A DNA stretch of 64,000 nucleotides from Enhygromyxa salina. Its GTDB lineage: Bacteria; Myxococcota_A; Polyangia; Nannocystales; Nannocystaceae. The notes under the pieces were generated by a model. It did no database searches. It had not been told where the DNA came from and saw nothing but the letters and a program-made list of their open reading frames with translations. The stretch lies in NCBI RefSeq assembly GCF_000737335.2, contig NZ_JMCC02000061.1, positions 1 to 64,000 on the forward strand. Reading direction: 5' to 3'. Shown here one piece after another: positions 63,500 to 64,000 of the stretch (positions within the stretch are counted from its first letter, which is position 1; the number at the start of each line of letters is the position of its first letter). The position numbers were made by a program, and so were the translations under genes.

Positions 63500-64000
63500 A
63501 CACGGGAAACTACGAAGTCGACAACCTCGAGGGTGCGGTCCCGATCAAGCGCTGGACCAAGGGGGTCCCGATCGAGGACGCGGCGCTGCGGCAGCTGGCC
63601 AACGTGGCGCGCTTGCCCTTCATCCACAAGTGGGTCGCGGCGATGCCCGACGCGCACTGGGGCATGGGCGCCACGGTCGGCTCGGTGATCCCCACCAAGG
63701 GCGCAATTGTGCCAGCGGCGGTCGGCGTGGATCTTGGCTGCGGCATGATGGCGGTCGAGACCTCGCTGCGGGCGGAGGACCTACCCGACACGCTTGGGCC
63801 GGTGCGCGCGGCGATCGAGCGGGCCGTGCCCCACGGCCGCAGCAACAACCGGCGCAGTCGCGACAGCGGCGCGTGGGGAGACATCCCCAAGCAGGTTGGT
63901 GGGCGCTGGTCCAGCGAGCTGTCATCGCGCTTCGACGTGATCGTGGACAAGCACCCCAAGATCGCCGACGCCAACCACGTCGTGCACCTTGGCACGCTCG
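63496..64000 (+). CDS. rtcB: RtcB, RNA-splicing ligase (5' part; continues beyond window)
   Basis: The first 168 codons of RtcB, a Mn/GTP-dependent ligase that joins RNA 2',3'-cyclic phosphate and 5'-OH ends in RNA repair. Landmarks are FIHKWVAAMPDAHWGMGATVG and GVDLGCGMMA, whose Cys (C82) is a metal ligand. The central and C-terminal guanylylation His regions are outside the window. Translational coupling to a secreted protease gene is unexpected. Confidence 0.94.
   Translation, partial: MNTGNYEVDNLEGAVPIKRWTKGVPIEDAALRQLANVARLPFIHKWVAAMPDAHWGMGATVGSVIPTKGAIVPAAVGVDLGCGMMAVETSLRAEDLPDTLGPVRAAIERAVPHGRSNNRRSRDSGAWGDIPKQVGGRWSSELSSRFDVIVDKHPKIADANHVVHLGTL

Overview
The window is high-GC bacterial DNA with very dense, mostly co-directional gene blocks that often overlap by 4 bases (ATGA or GTGA). 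The likely source is a deltaproteobacterial predator-type myxobacterium, most plausibly of the Nannocystaceae. This rests on several surface proteins with long Gly-Asp ('GDGD') linkers, a zinc-ribbon/lipobox protein with the same linker, a secreted trypsin-like protease with a Cys-rich, transmembrane, Arg-ending tail resembling MYXO-CTERM, and an alternative complex III respiratory operon. The taxonomic call is an inference, not a search result.

Layout. 1-1875 (-): arginine biosynthesis argC-argJ (argJ cut by the window edge). 2070-2209 (+): tRNA-Gly(GCC) with its own promoter and terminator. 2384-9436 (+): an exported hypothetical protein, then three multi-domain DsbA-like proteins (2+3+2 thioredoxin-fold domains) and a TlpA-like thioredoxin, all predicted to be membrane-anchored and periplasmic. 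9437-9934: nested palindromic repeat. 9935-11735 (-): GD-rich lipoprotein and an alpha/beta hydrolase. 11896-28599 (+): a respiratory super-operon holding ctaB, sco1, a lipoprotein cytochrome c, alternative complex III (actABCDEF), a possible accessory subunit, a second sco, and a caa3-type oxidase (coxB with fused cytochrome c, type A2 coxA, coxC, coxD). 28941-37929 (+): moaA, then a Ccm cytochrome c maturation cluster (ccmE with a Cys ligand, ccmF, a CcmI-like protein, a large unknown exported protein, ccmA, ccmB, ccmC, ccmD and a 54-aa membrane peptide). 38018-40218 (+): acyl-CoA dehydrogenase and murI. 40726-48792 (+): two paralogous TonB-receptor-like outer membrane proteins of about 1170 aa, separated by a 67-bp tandem repeat and a 229-bp inverted repeat. 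48798-53198 (-): zinc-ribbon/GD protein, lipoprotein serpin, radical SAM/SPASM protein, YqaA/DedA-like membrane protein. 53349-56773 (+): PASTA protein and a lipoprotein made of six 92-residue repeats. 57130-59832 (-): clpB. 59997-64000: small hypotheticals, a 2OG-Fe(II) oxygenase, a two-TM protein, a secreted S1 protease and the start of rtcB.

How the genes fit together. The central 16 kb encodes quinol:cytochrome c/oxygen electron transfer. ActB carries the Fe-S clusters, ActA (pentaheme) and ActE (monoheme) carry hemes, and electrons pass to the cytochrome c domain and CuA of CoxB. CtaB and the two SCO proteins supply heme O/A and copper. The Ccm cluster that follows matures the many CXXCH hemes. 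The thioredoxin-fold cluster at the left end could supply thiol reduction or oxidation for these extracytoplasmic proteins, which would fit the absence of ccmG and ccmH from the Ccm cluster; that link is inferred.

The most unusual non-coding signal is a dispersed repeat family that begins within about 10 bases of a stop codon, always in the same orientation as the gene it follows, after at least six genes. Its core is a GCCCCCT/AGGGGGC hairpin, and one copy ends in a T-run, so it looks like a mobile or amplified terminator/3'-UTR module.
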